Counted from the first letter of the stretch, positions 34,557 to 45,217 are shown. The stretch: DNA of 64,000 bases from Flagellimonas aurea (GCF_017313785.1 NZ_JAFLNL010000003.1:1-64000), one strand, 5' to 3'. Program-made: numbers and translations. Notes: generated from the sequence alone by a model not told the origin.

Positions 34557-35210
34557 ATGAAAACTTTGGCAATCTTTTGTATGGGAGTGGCATGCCTTGC
34601 CCTCTCCTGTAGCCCCGACCCTGAACTAAACAATGAATTCCATGCCATCCGCATGGAGTCTTCCCTTACCGATTCTGCCAAGTCAACGAACATTAACGGA
34701 CTGGCCGGAGCATTGTACAACGAATTTTTTACCCTTCATCCCTTGGATGCTATTTTTGGCTGGAGCCTTATTGAAATCGACCTGGAAGTTCGGTCCTTGT
34801 TTACGGAACACGGATATGAACTTTCTGTATCCTCCAATGAGCCGCCTTTGGATGGGGATATCGCATCATTTCTGGCCGGGTCCACACTTTCGGAACCTGC
34901 CAGTGAAAGTTTTTTGGTATTCCTGGATTCAATTACGAATACCCCATCCGTTGATTATATACTGGCCTATGGGGTTCAAGTGGCACAACAGTCTACCTGG
35001 ACCAATGAAGACCAGAGGGTCATCTTAACCACCATTTCCCTCATCAGCGATGAAGAAATTGATCTTTTTGCAGATGACGGGGACCGGGATGATGAGGATT
35101 GGGACATAGGAACGGGGAACAAATCATCCACCGTTGTCAACGCCTTGGAAAATACATCGATGGCAATTAGCCTGGCCATATATTATTCCTCCCGTCATGG
35201 ACTTTTTTGA
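34557..35210 (+). CDS. exported lipoprotein, function unknown
   Basis: A 217-residue lipoprotein: signal MKTLAIFCMGVACLALSC with C18 in a good lipobox (ALSC-SP). The mature part is acidic, with a stretch DDGDRDDEDWD around residues 185-195, and ends hydrophobic (SMAISLAIYYSSRHGLF). No family is recognised. Its last 14 bases overlap the start of a small membrane-protein gene, so the two are coupled. It is divergent from the TPR-AraC gene. Confidence 0.7.
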   Translation: MKTLAIFCMGVACLALSCSPDPELNNEFHAIRMESSLTDSAKSTNINGLAGALYNEFFTLHPLDAIFGWSLIEIDLEVRSLFTEHGYELSVSSNEPPLDGDIASFLAGSTLSEPASESFLVFLDSITNTPSVDYILAYGVQVAQQSTWTNEDQRVILTTISLISDEEIDLFADDGDRDDEDWDIGTGNKSSTVVNALENTSMAISLAIYYSSRHGLF

Positions 35211-35466
35211 CCGAATGTACACGCTACGTTTTTCGAAACTGGGAACCAGGGTGGTCAATATTTTGCTCGTTGTGATCATATGTTTCAATCTGGTCAATCT
35301 CTATTTTGTCTTTGACCTGTACAGTTATCACGAAATCATTAAGTACCTGCCTGACAACTCCCTGAAAAGTCAAATCCCAAGAAAGCTGGCCATTCCGTTG
35401 TATCTGAACACCCTGGCAAATATCCTGCTATTGTTCATTTGTCTGATGTCCCGGCTTTCCCGGTAG
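35197..35466 (+). CDS. small two-helix membrane protein, function unknown
   Basis: An 89-residue membrane protein starting at the ATG at 35197 (MDFFDRMYTLRFSKLG), inside the end of the lipoprotein gene. Two hydrophobic helices at about 17-37 (VVNILLVVIICFNLVNLYFVF) and 65-85 (LYLNTLANILLLFICLM). No recognised family. It is coupled to the upstream lipoprotein and followed 38 bases later by an AraC gene. Confidence 0.6.
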   Translation: MDFFDRMYTLRFSKLGTRVVNILLVVIICFNLVNLYFVFDLYSYHEIIKYLPDNSLKSQIPRKLAIPLYLNTLANILLLFICLMSRLSR

Positions 35467-35504
35467 TATAACCATAAACCGAATATCCCAAATCCAAACC
35501 ACCT

Positions 35505-36350
35505 ATGACATCCGATTTACCCCATTCCCTTGTTATTACCTACAACAAGGGGTATCAGGAAAGGAATGCAGAATTGCACTTGCCAAGCAGCAAACTTGCC
35601 ATTTTGATCGTGGACAAGGGTTATCTGTACATTGAGTTGGATGATATTGGCACAACGCTCGAATCCAACGAGCTTTGCATCCTTACCGGGATATATTCCA
35701 AATCAGTCCATATTGAGAACAATACGGCAGATCTATGGATTATAGCATTCGATCCAAGTCCTATTTTTCAAGGGAAAGATCTGGAAACAGGTTCTACCTT
35801 CCTGGCCTTCCTGAATTCGGTGGGGTACACGAAAATACCACTGAAATCGACAGATCAGGCCACATTGACCCAATGGTTGAGATTACTGGTAAATAAGAAC
35901 AGTATTAACGACGGTGGCCCGGAAAGGCCAAATATCCGTTTCTGGAATTTAAAATCTTTCCTTCGGGAACTGAGTGAGATCTATTTTCTGAACATTCCCA
36001 AACCGGGTAGAGGCTGGCATCGAGACCATATCCTTGTTTCCCGGTTTCTTCAGTTGATAGAAATACATTTCACCTTACAACATTCCGTTAAATGGTACGC
36101 TGATACGCTCCTTGTAAGTTCGGATCACCTATCCAAAGTGGTGAAGAAGATTACCCGGAAAACGGCAAAACAATGTATTGAAGAAAGGCTGATCGTTGCA
36201 GCAAAAAGCATGTTGCTGAAAAATGCCCCCATAAACAGGATTTGGAACATTTTGGGTTTCAAAACATCCTCACACTTCGGTTATTTCTTCAAAAAATATA
36301 CCTCGATGGCTCCGTCGGCCTATCGAAAACAATCATTTATTAAAGAGTAA
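35505..36350 (+). CDS. AraC-family transcriptional regulator (cupin-like sensor)
   Basis: A 281-residue soluble regulator. The N-terminal ~150 residues look like the cupin-type sensor domain of AraC proteins (LPSSKLAILIVDKGYLYIELDD, LESNELCILTG, DLWIIAFDPSP). The C-terminal part is the AraC DNA-binding domain (KWYADTLLVSSDHLSKVVKKITRKTAKQCIEERL, then NRIWNILGFKTSSHFGYFFKKYTSMAPSAYRK). It lies between the lipoprotein pair and the transfer region, all on the plus strand. It might link cargo and transfer gene control, but no target site was found. Confidence 0.88.
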   Translation: MTSDLPHSLVITYNKGYQERNAELHLPSSKLAILIVDKGYLYIELDDIGTTLESNELCILTGIYSKSVHIENNTADLWIIAFDPSPIFQGKDLETGSTFLAFLNSVGYTKIPLKSTDQATLTQWLRLLVNKNSINDGGPERPNIRFWNLKSFLRELSEIYFLNIPKPGRGWHRDHILVSRFLQLIEIHFTLQHSVKWYADTLLVSSDHLSKVVKKITRKTAKQCIEERLIVAAKSMLLKNAPINRIWNILGFKTSSHFGYFFKKYTSMAPSAYRKQSFIKE

Positions 36351-36446
36351 TTCCTGCATATATGCTATGCTGGCATGTTCTTGTTATTTTGTATTGCCAG
36401 AGATTATGACCGTAAAACCCCGAAAACCGGGCTAAATAGTTTAAGC

Positions 36447-37121
36447 ATGGCACAGGAATATCTCATAGCATGGCTCGATAATTTAGTAAGTATTACACTA
36501 AACCCGAAAAAATCCGGAATTCAATCCATAACCAAAAAGCAGGCAGAAGATCTACTGTTGAAAATTAAGGAGGAGACCACAAGCATCCAGTCCAGGCTAA
36601 AGCACCAGATATATGCCCTGACCAGGGAAAAACAAATCCGTCTTGTAGTGGTCAACTACCATACTTCATTATTATTTCTGAGAGATTTAATTTCAGACCT
36701 ACAGGATGAGGAACACTTCCAACGGGAAGAGTTGAAAAAGGTTCTTGAGCAGTTGAGCGTTACTGTACAGGAACTTATTTTGTTTTTGGAGAAACGGTTT
36801 GACCATTATATCAAGTCAGGCAGCCTATTAAGGAGATATCCTAAAGCCAAGGTAAGCATCAATGCGAGGGACAAAATATTGTGCAACCTATCCACAGACC
36901 AGACGGCGCTGTTCCTACGTGCAGCGGACGAACTAAGGATCATCAAGGCCAAGTCCATGCGGAGTGTATTCAAACATATTGCACCCTACCTTTCCACACC
37001 ACACAAGAAAGTTATATCTTTTGATGCCATGAGGGTCAATGCCTATAAAGCGGAAGAAAAAGATAAGGAAGTGGTGATTTCCGAATTGAAACGCCTTATC
37101 GAAAAAATCAAAAAATATTGA
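36447..37121 (+). CDS. transfer-region protein, weakly RteC-like
   Basis: A 224-residue soluble, highly helical protein (start at 36447, MAQEYLIAW, preferred over an upstream start in a poorly composed stretch). The C-terminal ~80 residues (NLSTDQTALFLRAADELRII, STPHKKVISFDAMRVNAYK, EVVISELKRLIEKIKKY) resemble in layout the C-terminal domain of RteC, the regulator that turns on transfer genes in CTnDOT-type elements. The similarity is by eye and could be a general Bacteroidota mobile-element domain. Its place directly before the transfer operon fits a regulator. Confidence 0.5.
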   Translation: MAQEYLIAWLDNLVSITLNPKKSGIQSITKKQAEDLLLKIKEETTSIQSRLKHQIYALTREKQIRLVVVNYHTSLLFLRDLISDLQDEEHFQREELKKVLEQLSVTVQELILFLEKRFDHYIKSGSLLRRYPKAKVSINARDKILCNLSTDQTALFLRAADELRIIKAKSMRSVFKHIAPYLSTPHKKVISFDAMRVNAYKAEEKDKEVVISELKRLIEKIKKY

Positions 37122-37403
37122 CCTTAGTCAGGGGCATTTTTAATGTTTCCCATATTTCATATCCGCAAACCATATTTCCTTTCCTTCGGGAATTACAGAA
37201 ATCTGTTCCCACCCACTTCCCCAAAATTGGAAAAAACCAAAAAAAAGTAATCGCTGTTAAGCCCCGATTTTATTGAGGGCTACAAGGCTACAACTTGGGC
37301 TACAACAAAAAGTTGTAGTTGTGCCGCGCGGCCATTCCCTGTTCCTTTGTCCTGAAATTGAAACCTCCTGCTTGTCGGGTAGGAGCAATTAAAACGCGGA
37401 ACG
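37122..37403. promoter_or_regulatory. region upstream of the transfer operon with inverted repeat
   Basis: CTACAACTT (37288-37296) and AAGTTGTAG (37310-37318) form a 9-bp inverted repeat, next to two further GGCTACAA copies (37278-37285 and 37298-37305). No ORF is visible. It may be an operator or RNA hairpin controlling the transfer genes beginning at 37404. Confidence 0.45.
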
Positions 37404-37838
37404 ATGATGACGGAATGGCACCCTTTTTACACAGCACTGATCCTGATCGTATTGATCTACTATAGCGGGTTACTAATATGGATCAGTTACCACAGGTTCA
37501 AAGACCCGCCCCGTCAATTCCCTGTGCCTAAAAAAACCGAAAGCACGGACAACCCGGTACCTTTTGAGGAAACCCCGGATGAAACTTTTCTTAAAGTCGA
37601 GGAATTGTCCGAAACCATAAAGAAGACCATTGCCACAGCTTTTGGCAATCATTACAACCGAAGTGAGCTCCTGGATAGTCTGGCAACCGTACTTCGCCAA
37701 TATCCCTCCTTGCACCACTTTCCTTTTAAAGCGGCCATCCATGAGCTCATCACTTCGGAATGTGAAAAATATGGACCGGTCGGGCTCCGGGACAATGAGT
37801 TGAAAGATCTATGGCAGAGCGGGCCCGACCGTCCTTAG
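37404..37838 (+). CDS. conserved-type small membrane protein of the transfer operon
   Basis: A 144-residue protein with one N-terminal membrane helix (about 9-28, YTALILIVLIYYSGLLIWIS), a proline-rich linker and a soluble C-terminal part (FHHFPFKAAIHELITSECEKYG region). It lies just upstream of traE, where Bacteroidota elements usually have a similar small membrane protein. No family name can be given. Confidence 0.65.
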   Translation: MMTEWHPFYTALILIVLIYYSGLLIWISYHRFKDPPRQFPVPKKTESTDNPVPFEETPDETFLKVEELSETIKKTIATAFGNHYNRSELLDSLATVLRQYPSLHHFPFKAAIHELITSECEKYGPVGLRDNELKDLWQSGPDRP

Positions 37839-38006
37839 TGGAAAAGCTGTTCCTGTCCGTCCCGATGTGAATGTCACGAAAAGGGAGGTTGAAGGGGATG
37901 TGATGGCAGCAGCTTTCCACTTTTTATACACGCACCGAACTTATGGAAACCCCTATCCCAAAACCATCTGGACAGGGCAAAAACAAACCTTAATACAGCA
38001 AATGAG

Positions 38007-38330
38007 ATGAAAAAATGTACAAGGAAAAGTATGGAAACCAAACGCCCCATTGCCGGGCTGATCCTATGGTTTTACGGTTTTAATGCCCTCGCACAGGACG
38101 GCATAGCCGGAATTGACGAGGCCAACCAGCAAGTGCGCAGCTATTTTGATGCAGGAACCAACCTGATGTACGCCATAGGAGCCATCCTGGGCCTTATCGG
38201 GGCCGTTAAGGTCTATCAGAAGTGGAACGCCGGAGATCCCGATACGGGAAAGGTCGCAGCCGCGTGGTTTGGCAGTTGCGTATTCCTGGTGGTCGTGACC
38301 ACGGTAATCAAATCATTTTTTGGAGTTTAA
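38007..38330 (+). CDS. traE: TraE-family conjugal protein (DUF4134, VirB2-like pilin candidate)
   Basis: A 107-residue membrane protein of the DUF4134 family: signal-like start ending NALAQ, then GIAGIDEANQQVRSYFDAGTN, two hydrophobic helices (LMYAIGAILGLIGAVKVYQKW and GKVAAAWFGSCVFLVVVTTVI). In the Bacteroidota type IV system this protein takes the VirB2-like position as probable pilin. It is the first recognisable tra gene, separated here from traF by a methylase/helicase block, an interruption not seen in CTnDOT. Confidence 0.88.
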   Translation: MKKCTRKSMETKRPIAGLILWFYGFNALAQDGIAGIDEANQQVRSYFDAGTNLMYAIGAILGLIGAVKVYQKWNAGDPDTGKVAAAWFGSCVFLVVVTTVIKSFFGV

Positions 38331-38341
38331 AGGATTCGGTC

Positions 38342-38776
38342 ATGGAAGATACGTTGAAAGAAAAGCTTTGGGCATTCATTGCCGAGAACAATCCGGACCT
38401 GATGTTCAGTTTACAGGAAGATTATTCGGTCCTGAAATACCTTAATGGTAAGATCAATGCCCTGCTCCCCCAGCTTGAACAATGGAAAAAGGACAAGGTT
38501 CCCGAATACATTATGGAGGACATGGCCATGCGGGAGTTGACCGCTGACCTAAAACCGTCGAAATTCCATTATATCCGCAATATACTGGAAGCGGAATTCG
38601 AGACCGACTTTTTACGGTTCAAGGAAGCAGGTGTTCTCACCTATGAGGTAGTGAACCTAATGGAGACAAGTAAAGAAGCCTTCGAGGCCATAAATTTCTC
38701 GGAGGAAAACAAAGAGAGCCGTAGGCTTCGATATGCCGTTATGGGCATGATAGCAGCCTACCTGGAGAGTAGGTAA
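38342..38776 (+). CDS. small transfer-region protein, possibly DUF1896-like
   Basis: A 144-residue soluble, helical protein starting at 38342 (MEDTLKEKLWAFIAENNPDL), 11 bases after traE. The region LKPSKFHYIRNILEAEFETDF is reminiscent of DUF1896 proteins, which in Bacteroidota mobile elements often lie beside large helicase/methylase genes. The assignment is tentative. Located right before the giant methylase-helicase gene (57-base gap). Confidence 0.5.
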   Translation: MEDTLKEKLWAFIAENNPDLMFSLQEDYSVLKYLNGKINALLPQLEQWKKDKVPEYIMEDMAMRELTADLKPSKFHYIRNILEAEFETDFLRFKEAGVLTYEVVNLMETSKEAFEAINFSEENKESRRLRYAVMGMIAAYLESR

Positions 38777-38832
38777 AGGAAAGGGGACAAGATTTTGCAC
38801 CCTTGGCATTAATGAAGCGTGAACAATGAGGT

Positions 38833-41800
38833 ATGGGATACAATGCCAAAGAAAAATTAGCGGATAATATCGCAGCTATCCGTCTGGCCCTGGAAGACCG
38901 CAGCAAACCTTTCAGTGAAAAGGAGCTTGCCCTATTGCGGAACTATTCCGGTTTCGGGGGGATCAAGGCCATACTCTATCCCTATGCGGGCAAAGAGGAA
39001 TGGGAAAACCTGGGCGCTACCAAGGCCGATCTGCGATTATACCCTAAGGTGCTGGAACTCCATGAACTTCTGGAAAAGCACCCGGAGGTACCATCCTACC
39101 GGGAAACCATGGATTCCCTGAAGAATAGTGTCCTGACGGCATTCTATACCCCTGGGGTTGTTCCACAGACCTTGTACAAGGCACTCACTGAACAGGGTAT
39201 TAATCCCAAACGAATGTACGAACCCAGTGCGGGTTCGGGTGTTTTTGTAACGGAAGCCTTTAAGGCCTTTTCTGAGCTTGAGCATATTACCGCCGTGGAA
39301 AAGGACTATTTGACGGGCAAGGTAATCGATGCAATAGGCACTTCCTGGGAGGTATCCTCCGAGGTCCATATCTCCGGGCTCGAAGACACCGCCCAGGATG
39401 AAAACGGTCGTTTTGACCTCATCGTCAGCAACATTCCTTTCGGTAATTTCCCGGTGTATGACCAGTCCATCCCCGACAAGGACCTTACCGGAAAGATCCA
39501 CAATTACTTTTTCGCCAAGGGCCTGGAGAAAATAGCCGATGGCGGGCTCATGGCCTATATTACCACAGATGTATTTTTGAACAACCCCTCCAATCGTCCC
39601 GCCCGGGAATATCTCTTTGACCGGGCCGACTTTATCAGTCTTTCCGCAATGCCCGACAACCTGATGCAGGATACCGGGAACACCCTGGCCCCAAGCCATC
39701 TTTTGATTGTCCAGAAAAACACCGGGAAGACCAGTCTCTCCGAAGAAGAGGCCCAATTGCTGGAGACAACCCCTCTGACCAATGCGTTCGGGGACTATGC
39801 GTTGAACAGTTATCTGCACCACCATCCCGAGATCATCATCGGAAACCGTATCAGTGCGGGCAAGAACCAATATGGGCAGGCAAACCAGTCCATTTGGCAT
39901 GATGGGAATATCCTTGAAATAGCTTCCCCCTTGCTTTCGAACATCTCCTGGGACGTGCAACTCCGGTTGGACCGGGACCTGTTCCGTCGCGGGCAGGAAA
40001 TGGCCATGGCCGACCCCTCCCTGCGCCCCAAGAATAAATTCACCTACCTCCCCATGTCCAGTTCCCAGAAGCAGGAATCTGGACTGCAGTTCAGCTTATT
40101 TGATTCGGATACCGAAATCTCAAGGGGCATGGATTATATGACGGCTAGGGATGAGGCCGTGATCAATACAAAAAGTGCCCGCATTATAGGTACTTTACGG
40201 ACCACAGACCTCCCCGACCATGAGAGTGTGGTGTTCCTGACGGCACGGGAAAACAATTCCCATAGGTTCGTCTATACCATTCGCACCAATGTCCAGGAAC
40301 TGGGAGGTTCCCCTAATTGGTTAAAGGCACCGGAACTGGCCTCCGAAATTTCCAACCTCTCCTTGGAACTGGAAAAATACGGACACTCCTACCTTTTTGA
40401 GGGGGATACCTACCTCCGTCAATCCCTCGGGTTCGACGGAAATATCACCTTTCCCGGATTGAAACCCTTTTACCGGGAGGGCACCCTAGTGGTCCATGAA
40501 GGGATACTCGGAACGCTTCACCAGATCGATAGGGGTCGGAAAGAAGCCCATTTCCTTCCTTCGGTACAACAGAATAACGCAGCCTTCTTTTCCGCCTATA
40601 CTACACTTCGTGATGCGTACATGGCCCTCTTCTATAGCGAGACCGGAAGCCTGGGGGAAGAGATATCGGAGCGGGATAGGCAATCCCTTAACCAGCTCTA
40701 TGAACAATTTACCGGACAATTCGGGAAGCTGAACCACAATGCCAATAGAACGCTTATCGAAAGGGACACTCCCTTCGGCCTTACCATGCTCTCATCCCTG
40801 GAACGGAGGTCACCGGAAAAAGGCTATGTAAAGGCCGATATCCTGGAGACTTCTCTACAACCCGAACCAAAGGTTTACACGACCCAAAAGCCGATGGATG
40901 CCCTGGTCCGTTCCCTGAACGATAAAGGACGGGTGGACCTGGAATTTATGGCCACCGCCACAGGCCGTACAGAACAGGAGGTCATCATGGTACTGCAAGG
41001 ACATATCTATCGCAATCCGGAAACCATGGGTTGGGAGACCTCTGACCAGTACCTCAGTGGCAATGTGGTGGAAAAATTGAAAGTGGCCAGGGCGTATGTA
41101 AAGGGACATCCGGAAGATACGGAGATCATCCAAAGTCTGGAAGCCCTGGAAAAGGTACAACCCGAGCGTATCGCCTTCGATCTGCTGGACTTCAACCTTG
41201 GGGAACGCTGGATACCGGAATCCTATTACCAACGCTATGCCAGTGGGCTTTTTGACCAGGAGGTTAAGGTCTTGTATTTCCCCTCCCTGGATACCTTCAA
41301 GGTCCATACCCCGGTGCGCAATATACAGACCAACACGCAGTATGCCATTACCCCCAAGAGTGGACGTACCATGTACGGTTATGTCCTCTTTGAACATGCC
41401 CTGGAAAATACCACACCGTTCTTCTCCTATGAAATCGAAGGAGCGGACGGTAAAAAGACCAGGGTCGTGGACAATGAGGCCATACAATTGGCACACCAGA
41501 AAATCGAGGACATGCGCAGCGGGTTCATTGATTGGTTACAACAACTCCCGGATGATGAAAAGTACAATTTGGAAAACCAATACAATGTATTGTACAATTG
41601 TTATGTGCTGCGGGAGTACGATGGCAGCCATTTGACCTTTCCCGGTCTGGATAAAAATGCCCTGGGCATAGAGGACCTGTACAGCTCCCAGAAAAATGCC
41701 GTTTGGCGCAACGTACAGAACCGCGGGGCCCTTATCGACCATGAAGTCGGATTGGGAAAGACCCTGACCATGATCGTAGGGGCCCAGGAGATGAGGCGGC

Positions 41801-44319
41801 TCGGTATTGTCCGTAAACCAGCTATACTTGCCCTGAAGTCCAATGTAAGGCAAATTGCCGAAACCTATCAAAAGGCCTATCCACGGGCTCGCATTTTATT
41901 TCCGACCGAAGATGATTTCACACCCGATCAACGGATAAGGTTGTTCCACGAGATCAAGAACAATAATTGGGACTGCATCCTGATGACCCACGACCAGTTT
42001 TTCAAAATCCCCCAGTCCCTGGAGATACAAAGGGAGATCCTTGAGGAGGAACTCTCTTGTTTGGACCTGGACCTGGAAACCCTTAAGAACGAAGGAGGTC
42101 AACTGAGCAAGCGTATGTTAAAGGGTTTGGAAATACGCAAGAACAACCTGACCAACAACCTGAAGACCGTAATGGATGCCATCAGCATACAAAGGGATGA
42201 AGGGGTCCATTTTGGCAATATGGGCATTGACCATCTCTTTATCGACGAGTCCCATCATTTCAAGAACCTGACCTTTACCACCCGCCATAATAATGTGGCA
42301 GGTCTGGGCAATCCGGAGGGCAGCCAAAAGGCCCTGAACATGCTCATGGCCATTCGTACCCTACAGGAACGCTTTCAATCGGACCTGTGCTCCACCTTTC
42401 TTTCCGGTACCCCGATCACCAATAGCCTTACCGAGATGTTCCTGATCTTCAAATACCTCAGGCCACGGGAAATGGAGCGGTTACAGATCCAGAATTTTGA
42501 TGCCTGGGCCGCGGTATTCGCCCGTAAGACCACGGACTTTGAATTTAGTGTGACCAACGAGATCATTTCCAAGGAACGTTTCAGGCATTTTATCAAGGTA
42601 CCGGAACTGGCCATGTTCTATAATGAGATCACCGATTACAAAACGGCTAGGCATATTGGTCTGGATAAACCTGATACCACGGAGGTATTGGTCAATCTCC
42701 CTCCGACCCCGGACCAGGAGGAATTCATCCAAACACTCATAGCGTTTGCCAAAACCGGGGACGGCCGACTTATCGGTCGTCGTCCACTAAGTCCCAAAGA
42801 GGATAAGGCCAGAATGTTGATCGCCACCAACTATGCCAAGAAAATGGCCTCGGACATGCGCCTTATCGATGCCGAAAAATACGGGGACCATCCCGGGAAC
42901 AAGATCAATGCGTGTGCAAACATCGTTGCGGAAATATACCGGGATACCATGGAATATCGGGGAACCCAACTCGTCTTTTCGGACATTGGCACACCCAAAT
43001 CCGGGCAGTTCAATATTTACGATGCCCTGAAAAAGAAACTGGTCACGGACCACGACATACCGTCGGGGGAAATTTCGTTTATCCACGATTGGTCGGACAA
43101 GCGCAAACCCGAGCTGTTCCGGAAAATGAACTCCGGTCAGATACGGGTGCTCATTGGCAGCACCCAAAAGGCGGGCACTGGGAACAATGTACAGCAGCGG
43201 GTGGTGGCCATGCACGACCTGGATATACCCTGGAAACCCTCCGAATTGGAACAACGGCATGGACGGGGCGGCCGTCAGGGAAACTGGGTGGCCAAAAAAT
43301 ACCACGACAACAAGGTCCGGGCCTACATATATGGTGTGGAGCAATCCCTTGACAACTACAAGTTCAATCTTTTGAAAAACAAGCAAACCTTCATCAGTCA
43401 GATGAAGAATTGCGAAATGCAGACCCGTACTATAGACGAGGGAGCCATGGATGAACAGTCCGGAATGAATTTTTCCGAGTACATCGCCGTGCTTTCCGGG
43501 GATACCATGTTGTTGGAGAAATCCAAACTGGAAAGAAAGGTCAACGTAACAGAAGGCTTACGCATAGCCCATTTCCGCGAGGTCTCCCGATCCAAACGGA
43601 AGTGGGAAGAAGTACTTGCTGAAAGGGAATCCACCTCAAGCATTTTGGGAAACCTTCGGCAAGACCGAAAACATCTTGAAAGGCAACTACGGTATGATAA
43701 GGACGGAAAAAAAAGTAACCCCATAATGCTTAACGGGGTTAAAGAAAAAGATCCGGAAATCCTGGGAAAACGTATTACCGACCTCTTCAATGGTTGGAAA
43801 CCGGACTCCGACGACATCCATCATCAACAAATAGGGTCTTTATATGGTTTTGGTCTCTATATACGCAGGGAGCATGAACCTTATGAGGAAAAGGGACTAC
43901 TCAAATATCGCTACCACCATAGGCTATATGCCCAACGGAGCCATGAAGGTATCCGCTACACCTATAACAACGGAATTCCCAATACGGATGACCCCAAAAC
44001 GGCAGCCCGCTATTTTCTAAGAGCCTTGGGACGTATGGAATCCCTTGAAAAGAAGTATGAAAAGCAATTGCAGTCTCTGGAAAAACGACAAGCTGCCCTG
44101 GAAGAACTGACCAAGAAGCCTTTTGCCAAAGAGACAGAACTCCGGAAAATGAAAGATGAGTTGGCTTCACTGGAGCGCAAGATAACCATTAAGATTCATA
44201 GTAAACAGCTCGGGGAAACTTCTGGGAAAGAGCTTGTATATAACAAGGCCAGTCCTGAGGATTTAAAAATCCAGACTATCAATAATAAAACCAGGAAATC
44301 GTCGAAAGTTAAACTGTAG
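38833..44319 (+). CDS. giant N6-DNA-methylase / SNF2-type helicase fusion of conjugative elements
   Basis: A 1828-residue protein. The N-terminal part has an N6-adenine methylase fold with PSAGSG (131-136, SAM-binding) and the catalytic-type tetrapeptide NIPF (200-203), a variant of NPPY/F. The second half is a superfamily 2 helicase: DHEVGLGKT (Walker A, 973-977), FIDESHH (about 1136-1142, motif II), [10 protein letters not shown] and [11 protein letters not shown] (motif VI, around 1475). The C-terminus (about 1700-1780) is coiled coil. Such fusions are carried by Bacteroidota ICEs and phages and are thought to protect incoming DNA from restriction, like DarB-type proteins. It lies between traE and traF on the same strand, so it is expressed with the transfer genes. 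Confidence 0.88.
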   Translation: MGYNAKEKLADNIAAIRLALEDRSKPFSEKELALLRNYSGFGGIKAILYPYAGKEEWENLGATKADLRLYPKVLELHELLEKHPEVPSYRETMDSLKNSVLTAFYTPGVVPQTLYKALTEQGINPKRMYEPSAGSGVFVTEAFKAFSELEHITAVEKDYLTGKVIDAIGTSWEVSSEVHISGLEDTAQDENGRFDLIVSNIPFGNFPVYDQSIPDKDLTGKIHNYFFAKGLEKIADGGLMAYITTDVFLNNPSNRPAREYLFDRADFISLSAMPDNLMQDTGNTLAPSHLLIVQKNTGKTSLSEEEAQLLETTPLTNAFGDYALNSYLHHHPEIIIGNRISAGKNQYGQANQSIWHDGNILEIASPLLSNISWDVQLRLDRDLFRRGQEMAMADPSLRPKNKFTYLPMSSSQKQESGLQFSLFDSDTEISRGMDYMTARDEAVINTKSARIIGTLRTTDLPDHESVVFLTARENNSHRFVYTIRTNVQELGGSPNWLKAPELASEISNLSLELEKYGHSYLFEGDTYLRQSLGFDGNITFPGLKPFYREGTLVVHEGILGTLHQIDRGRKEAHFLPSVQQNNAAFFSAYTTLRDAYMALFYSETGSLGEEISERDRQSLNQLYEQFTGQFGKLNHNANRTLIERDTPFGLTMLSSLERRSPEKGYVKADILETSLQPEPKVYTTQKPMDALVRSLNDKGRVDLEFMATATGRTEQEVIMVLQGHIYRNPETMGWETSDQYLSGNVVEKLKVARAYVKGHPEDTEIIQSLEALEKVQPERIAFDLLDFNLGERWIPESYYQRYASGLFDQEVKVLYFPSLDTFKVHTPVRNIQTNTQYAITPKSGRTMYGYVLFEHALENTTPFFSYEIEGADGKKTRVVDNEAIQLAHQKIEDMRSGFIDWLQQLPDDEKYNLENQYNVLYNCYVLREYDGSHLTFPGLDKNALGIEDLYSSQKNAVWRNVQNRGALIDHEVGLGKTLTMIVGAQEMRRLGIVRKPAILALKSNVRQIAETYQKAYPRARILFPTEDDFTPDQRIRLFHEIKNNNWDCILMTHDQFFKIPQSLEIQREILEEELSCLDLDLETLKNEGGQLSKRMLKGLEIRKNNLTNNLKTVMDAISIQRDEGVHFGNMGIDHLFIDESHHFKNLTFTTRHNNVAGLGNPEGSQKALNMLMAIRTLQERFQSDLCSTFLSGTPITNSLTEMFLIFKYLRPREMERLQIQNFDAWAAVFARKTTDFEFSVTNEIISKERFRHFIKVPELAMFYNEITDYKTARHIGLDKPDTTEVLVNLPPTPDQEEFIQTLIAFAKTGDGRLIGRRPLSPKEDKARMLIATNYAKKMASDMRLIDAEKYGDHPGNKINACANIVAEIYRDTMEYRGTQLVFSDIGTPKSGQFNIYDALKKKLVTDHDIPSGEISFIHDWSDKRKPELFRKMNSGQIRVLIGSTQKAGTGNNVQQRVVAMHDLDIPWKPSELEQRHGRGGRQGNWVAKKYHDNKVRAYIYGVEQSLDNYKFNLLKNKQTFISQMKNCEMQTRTIDEGAMDEQSGMNFSEYIAVLSGDTMLLEKSKLERKVNVTEGLRIAHFREVSRSKRKWEEVLAERESTSSILGNLRQDRKHLERQLRYDKDGKKSNPIMLNGVKEKDPEILGKRITDLFNGWKPDSDDIHHQQIGSLYGFGLYIRREHEPYEEKGLLKYRYHHRLYAQRSHEGIRYTYNNGIPNTDDPKTAARYFLRALGRMESLEKKYEKQLQSLEKRQAALEELTKKPFAKETELRKMKDELASLERKITIKIHSKQLGETSGKELVYNKASPEDLKIQTINNKTRKSSKVKL

Positions 44320-44367
44320 TGTTGACCGTAGCGGATAAAATTCTTATACAAGTAACACCCAAACCAA

Positions 44368-44919
44368 ATGATCCCTAAAATGGCTCCAACAATCTTCAGT
44401 CATATCAAATGCCCCCTACACCGATACACCTTCAGCATCAAGCCGCTTCGTATTTGGGTAGAACAGCAATGTGAGGGTAAGGTACTGAACCTGTTTTCGG
44501 GAATCACTCCTTTACAGGTGAGTGAAATTCGCAATGACCTTGACCCTGGTGCCATTGCCGATTACCATTTGGATGCCCTGGAATTCCTCCATCAATGGAG
44601 GGGATACAGGTTTGATACGGTTCTTCTCGATCCTCCTTATTCCTATCGAAAGAGCATGGAGCTCTATAAGGGCATCCGGTGCAGTCCGTTCCGTAAACTA
44701 AAGGATGCCATTCCACCCCATCTGAACAGGGGCGGCAAGGTCATCACCTTTGGTTATCACAGCGTCGTGATGGGAAGAAGCAGGGGGTTCCATCCCGAGC
44801 ATATTGGCATTATTAGCCATGGAGGTGCCATCCATGACACTATCATAGCGGTAGAACGCTATAATCCAATAAAAAACAAAACAATGGACCATGACAAACA
44901 GTGTATATCAAAACCATAA
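44368..44919 (+). CDS. orphan DPPY-type DNA methyltransferase
   Basis: A 183-residue small methyltransferase-like protein. A SAM-binding-like motif LNLFSGIT (40-47), an acidic ADYHLDALEFL strand, and the catalytic DPPY in LLDPPYSYRKS (86-95). GKVITFGYHSVVMG follows as a later strand. It is compact compared with restriction-type enzymes and lacks a separate recognition domain. No restriction gene is near, so it is an orphan, possibly masking element DNA together with the upstream methylase-helicase. Its 3' end overlaps traF by 29 bases. Confidence 0.78.
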   Translation: MIPKMAPTIFSHIKCPLHRYTFSIKPLRIWVEQQCEGKVLNLFSGITPLQVSEIRNDLDPGAIADYHLDALEFLHQWRGYRFDTVLLDPPYSYRKSMELYKGIRCSPFRKLKDAIPPHLNRGGKVITFGYHSVVMGRSRGFHPEHIGIISHGGAIHDTIIAVERYNPIKNKTMDHDKQCISKP

Positions 44920-45211
44920 AGGCATTAACCAAAGTATAGAATTTAAGGGGCTAAAAGCCCAATATATCTGGTACCTGGGCGGTGGGGTGGTCGTACTGCT
45001 CATCGTTTTTGCAGGCATGTACCTCATCGGGATACCCGCCCTGGTCTGTGTCCTTATCACTTTAGGTCTGGGCGCCTTCCTGATACTGAAAATCTACCGG
45101 ATGAGCAAGACCTACGGAGAGCACGGCCTGATGAAAAGACTGGCACAACACCAAATCCCAAAGGTTATAACCTCCCGGTCACGAACTGTTTTTTTTAAAC
45201 CCGAAAACTGA
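44891..45211 (+). CDS. traF: TraF-family conjugal protein (DUF4133, VirB3-like)
   Basis: A 106-residue membrane protein of the DUF4133 type: IEFKGLKAQYIWYLGGG, two adjacent helices (VVVLLIVFAGMYLIGIPALV and CVLITLGLGAFLILKIYRMS), then GEHGLMKRLAQHQIPKVI. It corresponds to VirB3 of other type IV systems and anchors the TraG ATPase at the membrane. The ATG at 44891 lies inside the end of the methylase gene. Confidence 0.9.
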   Translation: MTNSVYQNHKGINQSIEFKGLKAQYIWYLGGGVVVLLIVFAGMYLIGIPALVCVLITLGLGAFLILKIYRMSKTYGEHGLMKRLAQHQIPKVITSRSRTVFFKPEN

Positions 45212-45217
45212 TAGGAA

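Noticed and set aside
34199..34612. 137-codon plus-strand frame upstream of the lipoprotein
   Set aside because: It covers the operator-like repeats and overlaps the real lipoprotein start in another frame; composition is not protein-like.
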